A DNA stretch of 64,000 bases from Diadema setosum (GCA_033980235.1 CM067062.1:13039991-13103990), one strand, 5' to 3'. Positions 1-10,945 are shown, counted from the first letter of the stretch. Notes: generated by a model not told the origin, from the letters alone. Made by a program: numbers and translations.

Positions 1-66
1 TCACTATTTGATGCAGCTCTCAGCTACTACACTGCTGGTATTCTTGGTTTGTTTGGGTTTTTTCAG

Positions 67-122
67 AGATCTGAAATGCGAAAACATACTTCTCGACGAG
101 TCGTGGAATGTCAAGATATCAG
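67..122 (+). CDS. TSSK-like protein kinase, internal exon with catalytic loop (gene is 5'-incomplete in window)
   Basis: This exon follows a polypyrimidine/CAG acceptor and ends at a GTGAGC donor. It completes an Arg codon and reads RDLKCENILLDESWNVKIS, the HRD catalytic loop of a serine/threonine kinase with the catalytic Asp, the Lys two residues later and the metal-binding Asn. It leaves one base (G) that makes the Asp of DFG with the next exon. The wording of this loop and of the next exons is closest to the testis-specific serine kinase branch (TSSK1/2/3/6) of the CaMK group, which phosphorylates sperm-flagellum and chromatin proteins in late spermatids. That functional link is family knowledge only. 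The start codon, Gly-rich loop and VAIK lysine must lie upstream of base 1. Confidence 0.85.
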
Positions 123-453
123 GTGAGCAAAACTTGTATAATTTTCTTTTTTTAAGGGTAAATTCTCTCTTTTCCGAGGACCCCCTGCTTTTTCATCTGC
201 ATATAACTTTCAGCTTGTAAGAGAATAGCAATACTCTGGAAACTCGTCTCAAACTTATTCCACAATATTGTATAATTGAGTTTCATTAAAATGCATTCCC
301 TTAATGTTGGTTCATTTTTTGTTGTCTTTTTAATTTGATCATTATCATCTCAATAATCGGCTTTGATCAAACCAATTCTGCTTGTCACCCTCGAGATAAT
401 GACGTAGCCTGATATACATCCGATAACCACTTCACTCCTGTCCCTCTCTTATC

Positions 454-455
454 TG

Positions 456-488
<33 letters not shown>

Positions 489-489
489 A
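454..489. repeat. (CTAT)n microsatellite
   Basis: About eight uninterrupted CTAT units lie in the intron between the first two visible kinase exons. Apart from this the intron (123-550) shows nothing recognisable. Confidence 0.95.
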
Positions 490-550
490 ATTGATCTATC
501 TCTTCTCTCATATATTTTACCAATCACTGTTGCTTATCACCGGCGACCAG

Positions 551-686
551 ATTTCGGATTCGCCTGTCGCTTCCCGTCGAACCGCTGCAACATGTTGTCG
601 ACGTTCTGCGGCTCATACGCCTACGCGGCCCCCGAGATCCTGGCGGGAAGGAACTACGACGGCAAGCTTGCTGATATCTGGAGTCT
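551..686 (+). CDS. TSSK-like kinase exon: DFG and activation segment
   Basis: The phase continues from the previous exon (G + AT gives the Asp of DFG). It encodes DFGFACRF, a short activation loop, [16 protein letters not shown] and KLADIWSL. TFCGSxAYAAPE is very characteristic of TSSK kinases. The Thr before FCGS corresponds to the activation-loop Thr phosphorylated in TSSKs. AAPE is the family form of the APE motif, and DIW carries the conserved F-helix Asp. The acceptor is ACCAG and the donor GTAAGT. The preceding intron (123-550) holds only a tetranucleotide microsatellite. Confidence 0.88.
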
Positions 687-901
687 GTAAGTCATTGGCT
701 GTCCTATAAAATACTGTTCCGACACAAAATTGTAGATCAGAATACAAAAAGTGGGAGAGGACACAGGGGAAGAACCAATAGTTTTCCATCCTCCTATTTA
801 CAGTGCTGTATACATCGATCCAGGAAATTGTGAAGCTCCAACATTTTTTCTTTCTCTCTCTATCTCTCTTCACGTTTACATTGTACTTTCTACCATGTCA
901 G

Positions 902-1017
902 TGGCATCATCCTATACGCCATGGTGAATGGACGGCTGCCATACAACGACCAGAGTCTTCACACACTCTTGGATCAGACGAAAAAGAAACTCAAATTCCA
1001 GACGTGGGTCTCAAAAG
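902..1017 (+). CDS. TSSK-like kinase exon: C-lobe
   Basis: It joins in phase (CT + T gives Leu) and reads LGIILYAMVNGRLPYNDQ, then a basic helix and KFQTWVSK. DIWSLGIILYxMVxGxxPYND spans the junction and matches subdomain IX-X of TSSK-type kinases. The donor is AAAAG|GTATAA, weaker than the others. It leaves one base (G) to start the Glu of SKEC in the next exon. Confidence 0.85.
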
Positions 1018-2283
1018 GTATAAAACACATGACCCTCCTTAAATCGAGGGATATGAAATTAGTGTCAAAAGAATATGCCAGTTCAGACGACGCATGCCAA
1101 TAATTATAATATAATAATTATGAAGGGGTAAGTGATTGTATTAGATGTTTATCATAGGACAATGGCAGCTTATGTGGTAAGGGAATTTACAATCGATTCT
1201 TTTGATAAAACGGGGCCCGGGAGTTTCAATTTGATCACTGCGAATATTATGTAAGAGGGATGCTTGACCCTGTTTGTGCTTAATTTGTGTGCCAATTGCG
1301 AGAGAAAATCCTATAGTGTTGTACACACGCTGTCCATAGTCCATGGTCCAGAAAGTGTTAACCCTGTGTTTCCAATGAATGCTGATTGGCACGAAAACCA
1401 CAAAGCATTTTACACATGCACAGTCCAAAGTCCCTATCCTGACACACTGAAAGTGTTAAAAAAAGGGGGCGCTTCATACTGTTAAAGTTGTGGATTCAGC
1501 CGTAGGGTTACTGTCTAAACGATTGTATTCCTCGGTGATCGTTCCAATACATGACCCGTCTCGAACTCTGCGTACATCAAAAGTTTATGACCTAATTTGA
1601 GATAAAATTACATATTACTGCCTGTCGTGAACTGATGCGAGGTACAGACTTGTTTTCTGTATACCACTCATGCAAAACGAGAAGTTTGACGAGAGAATTT
1701 GTGTCAATGAGCCAATCAATGGTGGCGATCGTTGAATTAAACGTTCCGACCATTGTTAGGTAATGTTAGTTACAAAAAGGCAAAAAAACCCCACCAACAT
1801 CATCTTATGATGGTACCCTGGTCAGGAGTGCCTCAGTTTGCTACAAAGTTATACTGTTGTTTTGAAACAACATTCTGCCCTTGTTTTTACAGTCTCAAAT
1901 TCTCAAGAGATGCAATGACTAAAATGAAGGTCAAATCTAATGAAAGCTCATATCCTTTGATATACGTATATGTGGTACAATGTAGATCTGACAATATTCA
2001 TCACGAAACAACATTGATATGATTGTGTGCTATGCGATGATCGGAAAATGTTATAACTACTAGAATATGAAATAATGAGAGCATGGATATCGTGTTCTCC
2101 GTAAGATATTGACAATAAGAGTAGGCCCATTATTTTGTATAGTGTTCTATAATGACATTAAATTACAGCGTGTATTAATATCCGTGTCAAAGTCCCACAA
2201 GCTATCAACTACAAACACAATATTGTGGTGTCACTGATGATGATAATAATAATGATTAATATGTGCATGTATTGATTTTCCAG
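1018..2283 (+). other. Intron 3 of the TSSK-like gene
   Basis: This is bounded by GTATAA and TTTTCCAG. I see no gene, tandem repeat or inverted-repeat element in it. The short open frames lack splice context and coding character. Confidence 0.75.
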
Positions 2284-2450
2284 AGTGCGTTCACCTCATC
2301 AAGAGACTGTTACGTCACCGACCGCTCTTACGCATGCGTGTGAACGAGATCATCCAACACCCGTGGATGCGGCAGGAGCCATTATGTAACGCGTGGCATG
2401 ATAGTGCGGTGGCCATGTTCGAAAAAGACCCTACCTTTGCTAAGAAGAAG
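2284..2450 (+). CDS. TSSK-like kinase exon: end of catalytic domain
   Basis: After a TTTTCCAG acceptor the exon reads ECVHLIKRLLRHRPLLRMRV, then NEIIQHPWM. This is subdomain XI, with the conserved Arg of the R-x-x-x-x-E-I-x-x-H-P-W block that closes most CaMK-group kinase domains. About 26 more residues follow (ending FAKKK) before a perfect GTAAGT donor in phase 0. The intron before it (1018-2283) has no recognisable gene. The intron after it is about 8.5 kb and holds the composite repeat element. Confidence 0.87.
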
Positions 2451-2726
2451 GTAAGTCTTTCTTTGAGCACGGGTTCATTCTTCTCCTCTTCTTTTTGGAT
2501 TCAGGGATTCTCATCCTCCGAATTTCCAAACTAGCAGCATTATTCCCCCCCCCCCCACACACACACACACCCCGCACACACACATTATAATGTATCATGA
2601 CAAATTTCATAATATACAAACTATGGGGTAAGTAGTGTTGTGAGACATCAGCAATTCATAGCAAGTTCATATTGAATGTTCAAATATTGTTTTCAAGAAG
2701 ACGAGCGAAACACCACAATGTCATAA

Positions 2727-3872
2727 TAGACCGGGGGCCCAGAGCATTTATTCAGCTGAAAAGGGTCACACTTTTTGATGGTCTCATCATCTAAGGATGT
2801 GGCCAAGGGTCAATAAAATGAGTTGCTGGCAAGTCACATCCTGTACCGTAAGCCTAGGGACCACAAAAAGGGACCCCGAAAAATGGATTTATTCAGCCGA
2901 AGGGGGTCACGGACAAAAGTTGGTGGATATTGTTCCTTTGGGTGTACTTATCATGAAAACAGCAATGCCAGCTATTTTATCCTGTACGGGGCCCCAGACA
3001 GTAGCCCCAAAGGGCCCCAGAAATATGGTGTTATTCAGCTGAAAAGGGTCAGGGCTAATTTCTTTTGCAATGGAAGTAGTTCCCATCAGAGATATCCAAA
3101 ACACCAATGCCAGCTATTTTATCCTGTACGGGGCCCTAGACAGTAGCCCCAAAGGGCCCCACCCCCATAGGCCTACGTATAAACACACAAAAACATTGAT
3201 TTTATTCAATTAAAAAGAGTCAGGGCTAATTTCTTTTGCAATGGAAGGAGTACCAATCAGAGATATCCAAAACACCAAAGCCAGCTATTTTATCCTGCAC
3301 GGGGCCACAGACAGTAGCCCCAAAGTGCCCCACCCTAAGCCCTACGTACAAACACACACACACACACATTGACTTTATTCAGCTGATAAGAGTAACGGCT
3401 AATTTCATTTGCAATGGAAGTAGTACCCATCAGAGACATACAAAACACCAAAGCTAGTTACGGGGCCCTAGACAGTAGCCCCACAGTGCCCCCCCCCCCC
3501 CCCAACACACATACTCACACTAGTTTCATTCACCTGAAAAAGGGTCACGGCTAATTTCTTTTGCAATGGAATTAGTACCCATCAGAGAAATCCAAAATAC
3601 CAAAGCCAGTTATTTTATCCTGCGTGGGGCCCCAGACAGTAGCCCCAGACAGTAGCCCCAAATTGCCCCCTTACCCCCTCCCCCTCCCCCCCCCCCCCCC
3701 CAACACACACATTGATTTTATACAGCTGAAAAGGGTCACGGCTACTTTCTTTTGCAATCGGAAGTATACTCATCAGAGATATCCAAAGCACTAAAGCCAG
3801 TTATTTTATCCTGTACGGGGCCCCAGACAGTAGCCTCAAAGTGCCCCCTACACACACACACACACACACACA

Positions 3873-3941
<69 letters not shown>

Positions 3942-4075
3942 TTGTTTCATTCAGCCGAAAAGGGTCACGGCTAATTTCTTTTGCAATGGAAGTAGTATCC
4001 ATCGGATATCAAAATACCAAAGTCAGATATCTTATCCTGCACAGGGTCCCGTACAGTAGCTCCAAAGTGTTTTGC
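2727..4075 (+). repeat. Left arm: about eight tandem units
   Basis: Units begin near 2745, 2890, 3030, 3205, 3375, 3525, 3720 and 3945, each with a TTCAGCTGA-type start. Most end in AGTAGCCCCAAAGTGCCCC followed by a C run and then a CA run. The terminal unit is diverged (CAAGGGTCAATAAAATG and GGGACCACAAAAAGGGACC) and is shared only with the far end of the right arm. Long open frames through the array are by-products of the repeat, not genes. Confidence 0.85.
3850..3941. repeat. (CA)n(TA)n microsatellite
   Basis: This is a long CA run with one CCCACA interruption that passes into TA. It lies at the end of a satellite unit after the C-rich stretch. Confidence 0.95.
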
Positions 4076-4790
4076 TTTATTCTCTTTATTGTTTGCATCT
4101 CTTCTTCTTAAATATGCGCTCCTTCGTCTTCATTTTCGCGACATCGACAACGCGTCCTCCTCATCATCATCAGTTTTGCTGTTCTGGCAAACATTTTCCA
4201 GCGTATCGGCTACGTTCGATTTTAGAGCGGCGAGAGCGGAAGACGTGCATAATTGAGTCTGGGAAAGCGTAGGAACAGCGTAGCTAAAGCGGCCAACAGC
4301 GTTATCGAAGCAGGAATGAAGCGTCGTAGGAACAGGCCTTGATTTTATACGAGAGTAGAGAACTTAGTGAGAGCGTCGTTAAAGGGGGAAGGTCGTGCTT
4401 TGATCAAGAAAGCGGCGCAGCAGCGGGACAATGTCGTCGGTGTCTAGTTTAGACTATATTTCCCGTTCTTGTGCCGCTGTTACTACGGTCAGAAAAACCT
4501 GGAATTGTTACGCTCATCCCGCGGTATTTACACTGTCACTGCTCTCTCCCCGTTTGAGCTACGATTCAAAATAGGTCAATCTTGATGGGGAGATGAGGAA
4601 GAAATTTTGAACCAGTTCAAAATTTCTTCCCGATCTGTAAAATTGCCAGATCCAACCCCATCACCCAAACGCTGCTGCTACGATGCTCCCGGTCGCCGTA
4701 CACTTTTGCTGCTCTCTCCCGATCTGACAGATTGAATAGATCGGGATGCAGATCTTGATAGTGGAATTACATGTGGGGACACTTTAGGAA
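4076..4790. other. Unique cassette within duplication copy 1, rich in hairpins
   Basis: This non-satellite segment lies inside the element and is repeated at about 5571-6300. It contains a near-perfect palindrome at 4597-4630 (arms GGAAGAAATTTTGAA) and a CCGATCT...AGATCGG hairpin near 4718-4744. No protein frame convinces: the open frames stop after 60-70 codons and the two copies conserve no obvious start. Confidence 0.55.
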
Positions 4791-5376
4791 CACTCCGTGG
4801 GGCCCCGTACAGCTATATAACTGGTTTCGGTGTTTTTGATACCTCCTTGAGTACTACTTCCATTGCAAAAGAAATTATAGCAGTGATTCTTTTACACAGA
4901 CATTGACTTTATTCAGCTGATAAGAGTAACGGCTAATTCCATTTGCAATGGAAGTAGTACCCATCAGAGACATACAAAACACCAAATCCAGTTATTTTGT
5001 CCTGTACGGGGCCCCAGACAGTAACCCCAAAGTGCCCCCCCCCCCCCAACACACATACCCACACAATAGTTTCATTCAGCTGAAAAAGGGTCACGGCTAA
5101 TTTCTTTTGCAATGGAATTAGTACCCATCAGAGAAATCAAAAAAACCAAAGCCAGTTATTTTATCCTGCGTGGGGCCCCAGACAGTAGCCCCAAATTGTC
5201 CCCTTACCCCCTCCCCCTCCCCCCCCCCCCCAACACACACATTGATTTTATACAGCTGAAAAGGGTCACGGCTACTTTCTTTGCAATCGGAAGTAGTACT
5301 CATCAGAATATCCAAAGCACTAAAGCCAGTTATGTTATCCTGTACGGGGCCCCAGACAGTAGCCCCAAAGTGCCCC

Positions 5377-5378
<2 letters not shown>

Positions 5379-5447
<69 letters not shown>
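5379..5447. repeat. (CA)n microsatellite in duplication copy 2
   Basis: This is a pure CA run of about 33 dinucleotides. It occupies the same place in the duplicated unit as the one at 3850, but without the interruption. Confidence 0.95.
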
Positions 5448-5452
<5 letters not shown>

Positions 5453-5570
5453 TGGTTTCATTCAGCCGAAAAGAGTCACGGCTAATTTCTTTTGCAATGG
5501 AAGTAGTATCCATCGGATATCAAAATACCAAAGTCAGATAATCCTGCACGGGGTCCCGTACAGTAGCTCC

Positions 5571-6300
5571 AAACTGTTTTGCTTTATTCTCTTTATTGTG
5601 TGCATCTCTTCTTCTAATAAATATGCGCTCCTTCGTCTTCATTTTCGCGACAACGACAACGCGCCCTCCTCATCATCATCAGTTTTGCTGTTCTGGCAAA
5701 CATTTTCCAGCGTATCGGCTACGTTCGATTTTAGAGCGGCGAGAGCGGAAGACGTGCATAATTGAGTCTGGGAAAGCGTAGGAACAGCGTAGCTAAAGCG
5801 GCCAACAGCGTTATCGAAGCAGGAATGAAGCGTCGTAGGAACAGGCCTTGATTTTATACGAGAGTAGAGAACTTAGTGAGAGCGTCGTTAAAGGGGGAAG
5901 GTCGTGCTTTGATCAAGAAAGCGGTGCAGCAGCGGGACAATGTCGTCGGTGTCTAGTTTAGACTATATTTCCCGTTCTTGTGCCGCTGTTACTACGGTCA
6001 GAAAAACCTGGAATTGTTACGCTCATCCCGCGGTATTTACACTGTCACTGCTCTCTCCCCGTTTGAGCTACGATTCAAAATAGGTCAATCTTGATGGGGA
6101 GATGAGGAAGAAATTTTGAACCAGTTCAAAATTTCTTCCCGATCTGTAAAATTGCCAGATCCAACCTCATCACCCAAACGCTGCTGCTACGATGCTCCCG
6201 GTCCCCGTACACTTTTGCCGCTCTCTCCCGATCTGACAGATTGAATAGATCGGATACAGATCTTGATAGTGGAATTACATGTGGGGACACTTTAGGAACA
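5571..6300. other. Unique cassette within duplication copy 2
   Basis: This is the second copy of the hairpin-rich cassette, with its 15-bp-arm palindrome at 6106-6139. It matches copy 1 with few differences (for example CGGTGCAGC for CGGCGCAGC). Confidence 0.6.
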
Positions 6301-6400
6301 CTCCGTGGGGCCCCGTACAGCTATATAACTGGTTTCGGTGTTTTTGATACCTCCTTGAGTACTACTTTCATTGCAAAAGAAATTATAGCAATGATTCTTT

Positions 6401-8306
6401 TCACTTAGAATAAAATAATACGGGAGCACTTTCCAGCTACTGGCTGGGGGCCCCTTAACTGGATGGGTTTGTGTTTTACGTATCTCAGCTGTTAATTCCA
6501 CTGCCAAGGAAAATAGGCATACATGACTGTTTTCACCTAAAAACAATTAATTCATATGGGGTGGGAATACCTTGGGGCTATACCTGTCAAGGGCCCTGCA
6601 TCCGGGCCAATATCGCACCTCTTTTAATCGAATTCTTTAATGTTGAATTAAATTTTGCAAAAATTTCGCCTAGATGACATGGTAGTTCAATGTCATATTA
6701 ATCTCTTCATTCAAATTTATTTTGAAACATTCACATTACCTCTAACCTTATTCTAAATAACACTTTTTCAACTGAAATCCATATAAGACAAGTACCATTC
6801 CACTATCCGTTCATTCATAAATTCATAATGATATAGTCACGTGATTACATGCCGCGCTCGTTCATTCAAATTGATTTCTGGCCATCTAATTTTCACATGT
6901 TCTGCAGTCAATTAAACAGATATGTTCATGCTTGGCCTCTTTCCTTATTTTCTTTCGTCGTAGTTATTGTTTTGTAAGCATCATAGCATTTCATGTTTTC
7001 GTATTCGTTTAAGAGACTTTGACACCATTTTTTAACGTGCTTTTTGAATCCAAAGAAGTAAGAAGCCTCAAATTATCTGGCCGTTACGAGCGCTTTATTA
7101 CGAGCGGTCGGCCAGTTACAAGAAGTCAAGGTTATGATCCTCAAATGTTTTTGTTTTTTTATAATTCTTTCTATGTCTTCTAGAGATATACGTCTGTATA
7201 TATTGTGCTGTCATGACTATAAAAAATGAAGTTAAGCTGCATTACTGGTACACGTATAGGCCTATAATGACATGTATATGAAAGAGAAGGAGCGTTACCA
7301 GTCTGGTTACAGAACAACCAAATCCAGTTATACTAGATAAGAAATATGACACTTTTACTGCTTTATAACAGTAATTTATAGATGAAACGAAAACACACAT
7401 AGAAAGACATGTTAAAAAGATCTGAAACAAAGAAATAGCATGATTTGAATTTGAATGAACACGTTTGGAATTTGACTGTCTTTCGCGAAATTTAATGACT
7501 GAAATGCACTTTTCGGCAAGTCAAGGCGAATTTGAATGAACGTAGGGTACCAGCCAATTTGAATACCCATTTTACGAATTCGAACATTCTATCAAAATTA
7601 ATGAACCAACAAAAGTGCGAAATTGGCTGGGAAAACCTAACTGGCTTTGATGTTTTGGGTATCTATGATGTAAACTAAGGCCTACTTCGATTGTAAAAGA
7701 AAAACAACTATGACTCTTTTCAGCTAAATGATGTCATAATAATTTAATGTGGGGGAGGGGCACTTTATGGCTACTGTAACCTGGGCCCAGTACAAGATGA
7801 AATGACTGGTTTTCGTATGGTCATCTTGGTTGTGCACTATACAGAAGTATGCTTCCTTTGCAAATTTGATTTTATTTTTATTTGATTTATTTCTGCTTAA
7901 TTCCGTTACATCAGATATGATTATATACATGTCATTATGATAAATACAATGTGATAATGATATTAAAGTTTACACGTTCAGTTGCCTTTGCCGGAGTAAT
8001 GACCGAATATGCACTATGAAAATAATAATGTGTGAATACAAAGTATCCTATACATATTGTTATCTGATATGAAATGAAATATATCGTGCTTATTTTATGT
8101 ACGCAGTAATGGTAAGGCACATCGTACACATACATATACATGCTCATATAATATACATGATGTGCCTATCCTATACATACATATATATTCATATTCATAA
8201 TATGGACAGATAAATAAATCGATATATGTATGCACACATACATGCATCATGTACCACGTACATTTTCATATACATTTGATTATAATACAATAAAGGAATT
8301 AGAATG
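6401..8306. other. Interior of the composite element, no gene
   Basis: The segment is AT-rich. Diverged inverted fragments of the satellite unit are visible at about 6410-6600 (GCTACTGGCTGGGGGCCCC) and about 7630-7830 (CTACTGTAACCTGGGCCC). Between them I see no transposase, RNA gene or other recognisable feature. Confidence 0.6.
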
Positions 8307-9077
8307 TTATCCTGGGGAATACTGCTTAAGGAGGTGAAGTTTTACAGCCTTCTTAAATGAATACATAGTGGTCATGTTTTTAATTTCGATGGGAAGGGAA
8401 TTCCAAGTGTCAGGGCCGGAGTGTCTGATAGAATGATGCGCGAGTGCGGTTTTGGGGTTAAATAAATGTAAATTTGTGGATTGTCTAGTTGGATAAGAGT
8501 GAATCTCTGAATTTGACCGAAATATTCTGTTGAATATTGGAGGCAAGAGGTTTGACTTGAGACAAAACATAAATACAGCTTTTTGGAGAAAATTTATGTC
8601 ATTTATCTTAAGGGATTTAAGCTGGAAAAACAATGGGTCGATGTGATCTCGAGAGCGTGCTCGACTGCACACTCGAATTGCTTTTTTCTGTAGAAGAAGT
8701 ATACGGTCTGTGTTACATGTGTGGGTTGCCCAGATAATGTTGCAATACGATATATTTAATGGTAAAATTAAGGCATTATATAGGGTAAACAATACACGAG
8801 TTGATAAAAAATACTGAAGCTTAGTTAGCAGGCCAACGTTTCGGGATATAGGCAAAATGATGTGTTTTACATGATCATCCCATTTTAGGTTTTCATTTAT
8901 ATACACACCGAGAAATTTATTAGATATTTTCCTTTCAAGAGATATACCATCAATATACAATTCATATTCTGGGAGATCAGCTTTATTACATTTAAAATGA
9001 ATGAAATTAGTTTTGCTTAAATTAAGTGCCAGTATATTACTTTTAAACCATGTAGATTTCTTGAGTGTTTTGCTACT
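8307..9077 (-). mobile_element. 5'-truncated non-LTR retrotransposon (LINE) reverse-transcriptase fragment
   Basis: An open - strand frame of about 250 codons can be read from about 9077 down to the stop at 8307, with no start codon. It has the hallmarks of the C-terminal part of a LINE reverse transcriptase: W-x-x-x-N-x-L-x-L-N-x-x-K-T, then KFLGVYI...LKWDDHVKHI, a thumb-like helical region with Q-K-K-A-I-R, and the YPTRQ...WNSLP end typical of Jockey/CR1/RTE-like elements. Finger and palm motifs such as the F-A-D-D box are missing because the copy is cut at the 5' side, where satellite unit sequence resumes (about 9072-9080). It is the only transposition-related coding sequence I see in the composite element and is inactive. 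Confidence 0.85.
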
Positions 9078-9456
9078 GTAACCTATGGGACCCCGTATAC
9101 AGGAGAAGATGACTTGCTTTAGTGTTTGTGATATCTCTGTTCAGTAGGCCCTGATATTAACGTTACAAAAGAATTTGTAAGACCATTTTCAGCTGATTCA
9201 CAGTACATGTATAATGGATGGGACACTGTGGAGCTACTGTCTAGGGCTCTGTGCAGGATGAAATAACTAGCCTTGGTGTGTTGAATATCTCTGATAGGTA
9301 CTTCTTCCAGTGTAAAAGAAATTACCCGTGTTTGGGGCTATACTGTGCGGGGCCCCATACAGGATAAAATAACTGGCTTTGGTATTTTGGATATCTCTGA
9401 TGGGTACTACTTCCATTGCAAAAGAAATTAGCCGTGACCCTTTTCAGCTGAATGAA

Positions 9457-9547
<91 letters not shown>

Positions 9548-10666
9548 GGGGGGGGGTGCACTTCGGGGCTACTGTCTGGGACCCCGTACAGGATAAAATA
9601 ACTTGCTTTAGTGTTTTGGATATCTCTGATGAGTGTGCCTACTACCAATTGCAAAAGAAAGTAGAAATGACCCTTTTCAGCTGAACAAAATCAATGTGTG
9701 TGTGGGGGGGGGGAGGGAGCAATTTGGGGCTACTGACTGGAGCCCCGTGCAGGATAAAATAGCTGGCTTTGGTATTTTGGATATCTCTGATGGGTACTAC
9801 TTCCATTGCAAAAGAAATTAGCCGTGACTCTTTTCAGCTGAATGAAACTAGTGTGGGTGTGTGTGTCGGGGGGGGGGGGGGGGGGAGCTCCTTTGGGGCT
9901 ACTGTCCGGGGCCCCGTACTGGATAACATAGCTGACTTTGGTGTTTTTGATATCTCTGATGGGTACTCCTTCCATTGCAAATGAAATTAGCCGTGACTCT
10001 TCTCAGCTGCACGAATGAAATCAATGTTTGTGTGTGTTTGTACGTATGGCCTATGGGGGGTGGGGCGCTTTGGGGCTACTGTCTGGGGCCCCGTACAGGA
10101 TAAAATAGCTGGTATTGGTGTTTTGAATATCTCTGATGGGAACTACTTCAATTGCAAAAGAAATCAGCCGTGACTCTTTTCAACTGAATAAAATCAATGT
10201 TTGTGAGTGTTTGTACGTAGGCCTATGGGGGTGGGGCCCTTTGGGGCTACTGTCTAGGGCCCCGTACAGGATAAAATAGCTGGCATTGGTGTTTTGGATA
10301 TCTCTGATGGGAACTACTTCCATTGCAAAAGAAATTAGCCCTGACCCTTTTCAGCTGAATAACACCATATTTCTGGGGCCCTTTGGGGCTACTGTCTGGG
10401 GCCCCGTACAGGATAAAATAGCTGTCATTGCTGTTTTCATGATAAGTACACCCAAAGGAACAATATCCACCAACTTTTGTCCGTGACCCCCTTCGGCTGA
10501 ATAAATCCATTTTTCGGGGTCCCTTTTTGTGGTCCCTAGGCTTACGGTACAGGATGTGACTTGCCAGCAATGCATTTTATTGACCCTTGGACACATCCCT
10601 ATATGATGAGACCATTAAAAAGTGTGACCCTTTTCAGCTGAATAAATCTTCTGGGCCCCCGGTCTA
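9075..10666 (-). repeat. Right arm: reverse-complement tandem units
   Basis: The same unit runs on the opposite strand, recognisable by GGGGCTACTGTCTGGGGCC, ATAACTGGCTTTGG and TTCCATTGCAAAAGAAATTA. The order from the outer end mirrors the left arm. The innermost units (9075-9330) are the most degenerate and abut the LINE fragment. Poly-G and GT runs at 9461-9560, 9698-9716 and 9868-9887 replace the C and CA runs of the left arm. Confidence 0.85.
9461..9557. repeat. (GT)n plus poly-G
   Basis: This is a GT run of about 40 dinucleotides followed by a G run. It is the right-arm counterpart of the C/CA hinge in the left arm. Confidence 0.95.
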
Positions 10667-10945
10667 TAACTTTCCCAGAGTTTTGATCCGAATTTGTCTG
10701 AATTTCCTCCGTTGTGTTTGTAAGATTGTACTCTGTCTTTTCAGACTCACTTTGACTTGTCCGGAATTCCCCTTTAAACAGCTATCCTAGTAACTGTACA
10801 TGGTGAACGAATTTATGCAAATATGCAAATGAGTTCAGTAAAAGAAGTAACATGGACGACTAACATTGTAGGTATATACCTAAGGCGAGAGTAACCTCTT
10901 TTCTGAGGTGACGTCTTATCATCTCCTTTTTCTGTTGCCATTCAG
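10667..10945 (+). other. Remainder of intron 4
   Basis: This is unique sequence between the composite element and the acceptor of the exon at 10946. Nothing else is recognised. Confidence 0.6.

Larger units (their letters stand above)
3368..4901. repeat. Internal tandem duplication, copy 1 (about 1.53 kb)
   Basis: This copy starts ATTGACTTTATTCAGCTGAT and ends just before the same string at 4902. It contains the inner repeat units, a CA microsatellite, a unique cassette (about 4076-4790) and a short unit in the opposite orientation (about 4790-4890). Confidence 0.88.
4902..6400. repeat. Internal tandem duplication, copy 2 (about 1.5 kb)
   Basis: It repeats copy 1 in the same order at an offset of about 1,510-1,534 bp, with only scattered substitutions and CA-length changes. 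AATATGCGCTCCTTCGTCTT occurs at 4111 and 5620. The duplication looks recent, younger than the divergence between repeat units. Confidence 0.88.
2727..10666. mobile_element. Composite foldback-like element with long tandem-repeat inverted arms
   Basis: The left end TAGACCGGGGGCCCAGA (2727) is mirrored by TCTGGGCCCCCGGTCTA (ending 10666). The arms stay collinear without visible indels for at least 420 bp, then continue as rows of the same 130-200-bp unit in opposite orientations. Each unit carries TTCAGCTGAAAAGGGTCA, TTTTGCAATGGAAGTAGT, ATCAGAGATATCCAAA and TATTTTATCCTGTACGGG. TAA occurs just outside both ends (2724-2726 and 10667-10669), a possible 3-bp target duplication; TA alone is equally possible. 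No transposase was found inside, only a LINE fragment. The architecture recalls foldback elements such as the sea urchin TU type, but that is an analogy, not a match I can confirm. Confidence 0.75.

Noticed and set aside
2797..3146. Two overlapping + frames, with near-identical twins on the - strand at 10247-10596
   Set aside because: They are translations of the satellite arms. The similarity follows from the inverted repeat, and the frames have no starts or domains typical of genes.
2740..4075. Regularly spaced repeats resembling a CRISPR-like or satellite array
   Set aside because: Units are 130-200 bp, adjacent and without unique spacers, in animal DNA. This is a satellite arm, not CRISPR.
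5112..5765. A 217-codon + frame
   Set aside because: It runs through satellite units and a CA microsatellite (Thr-His repeats); it is open by composition only.
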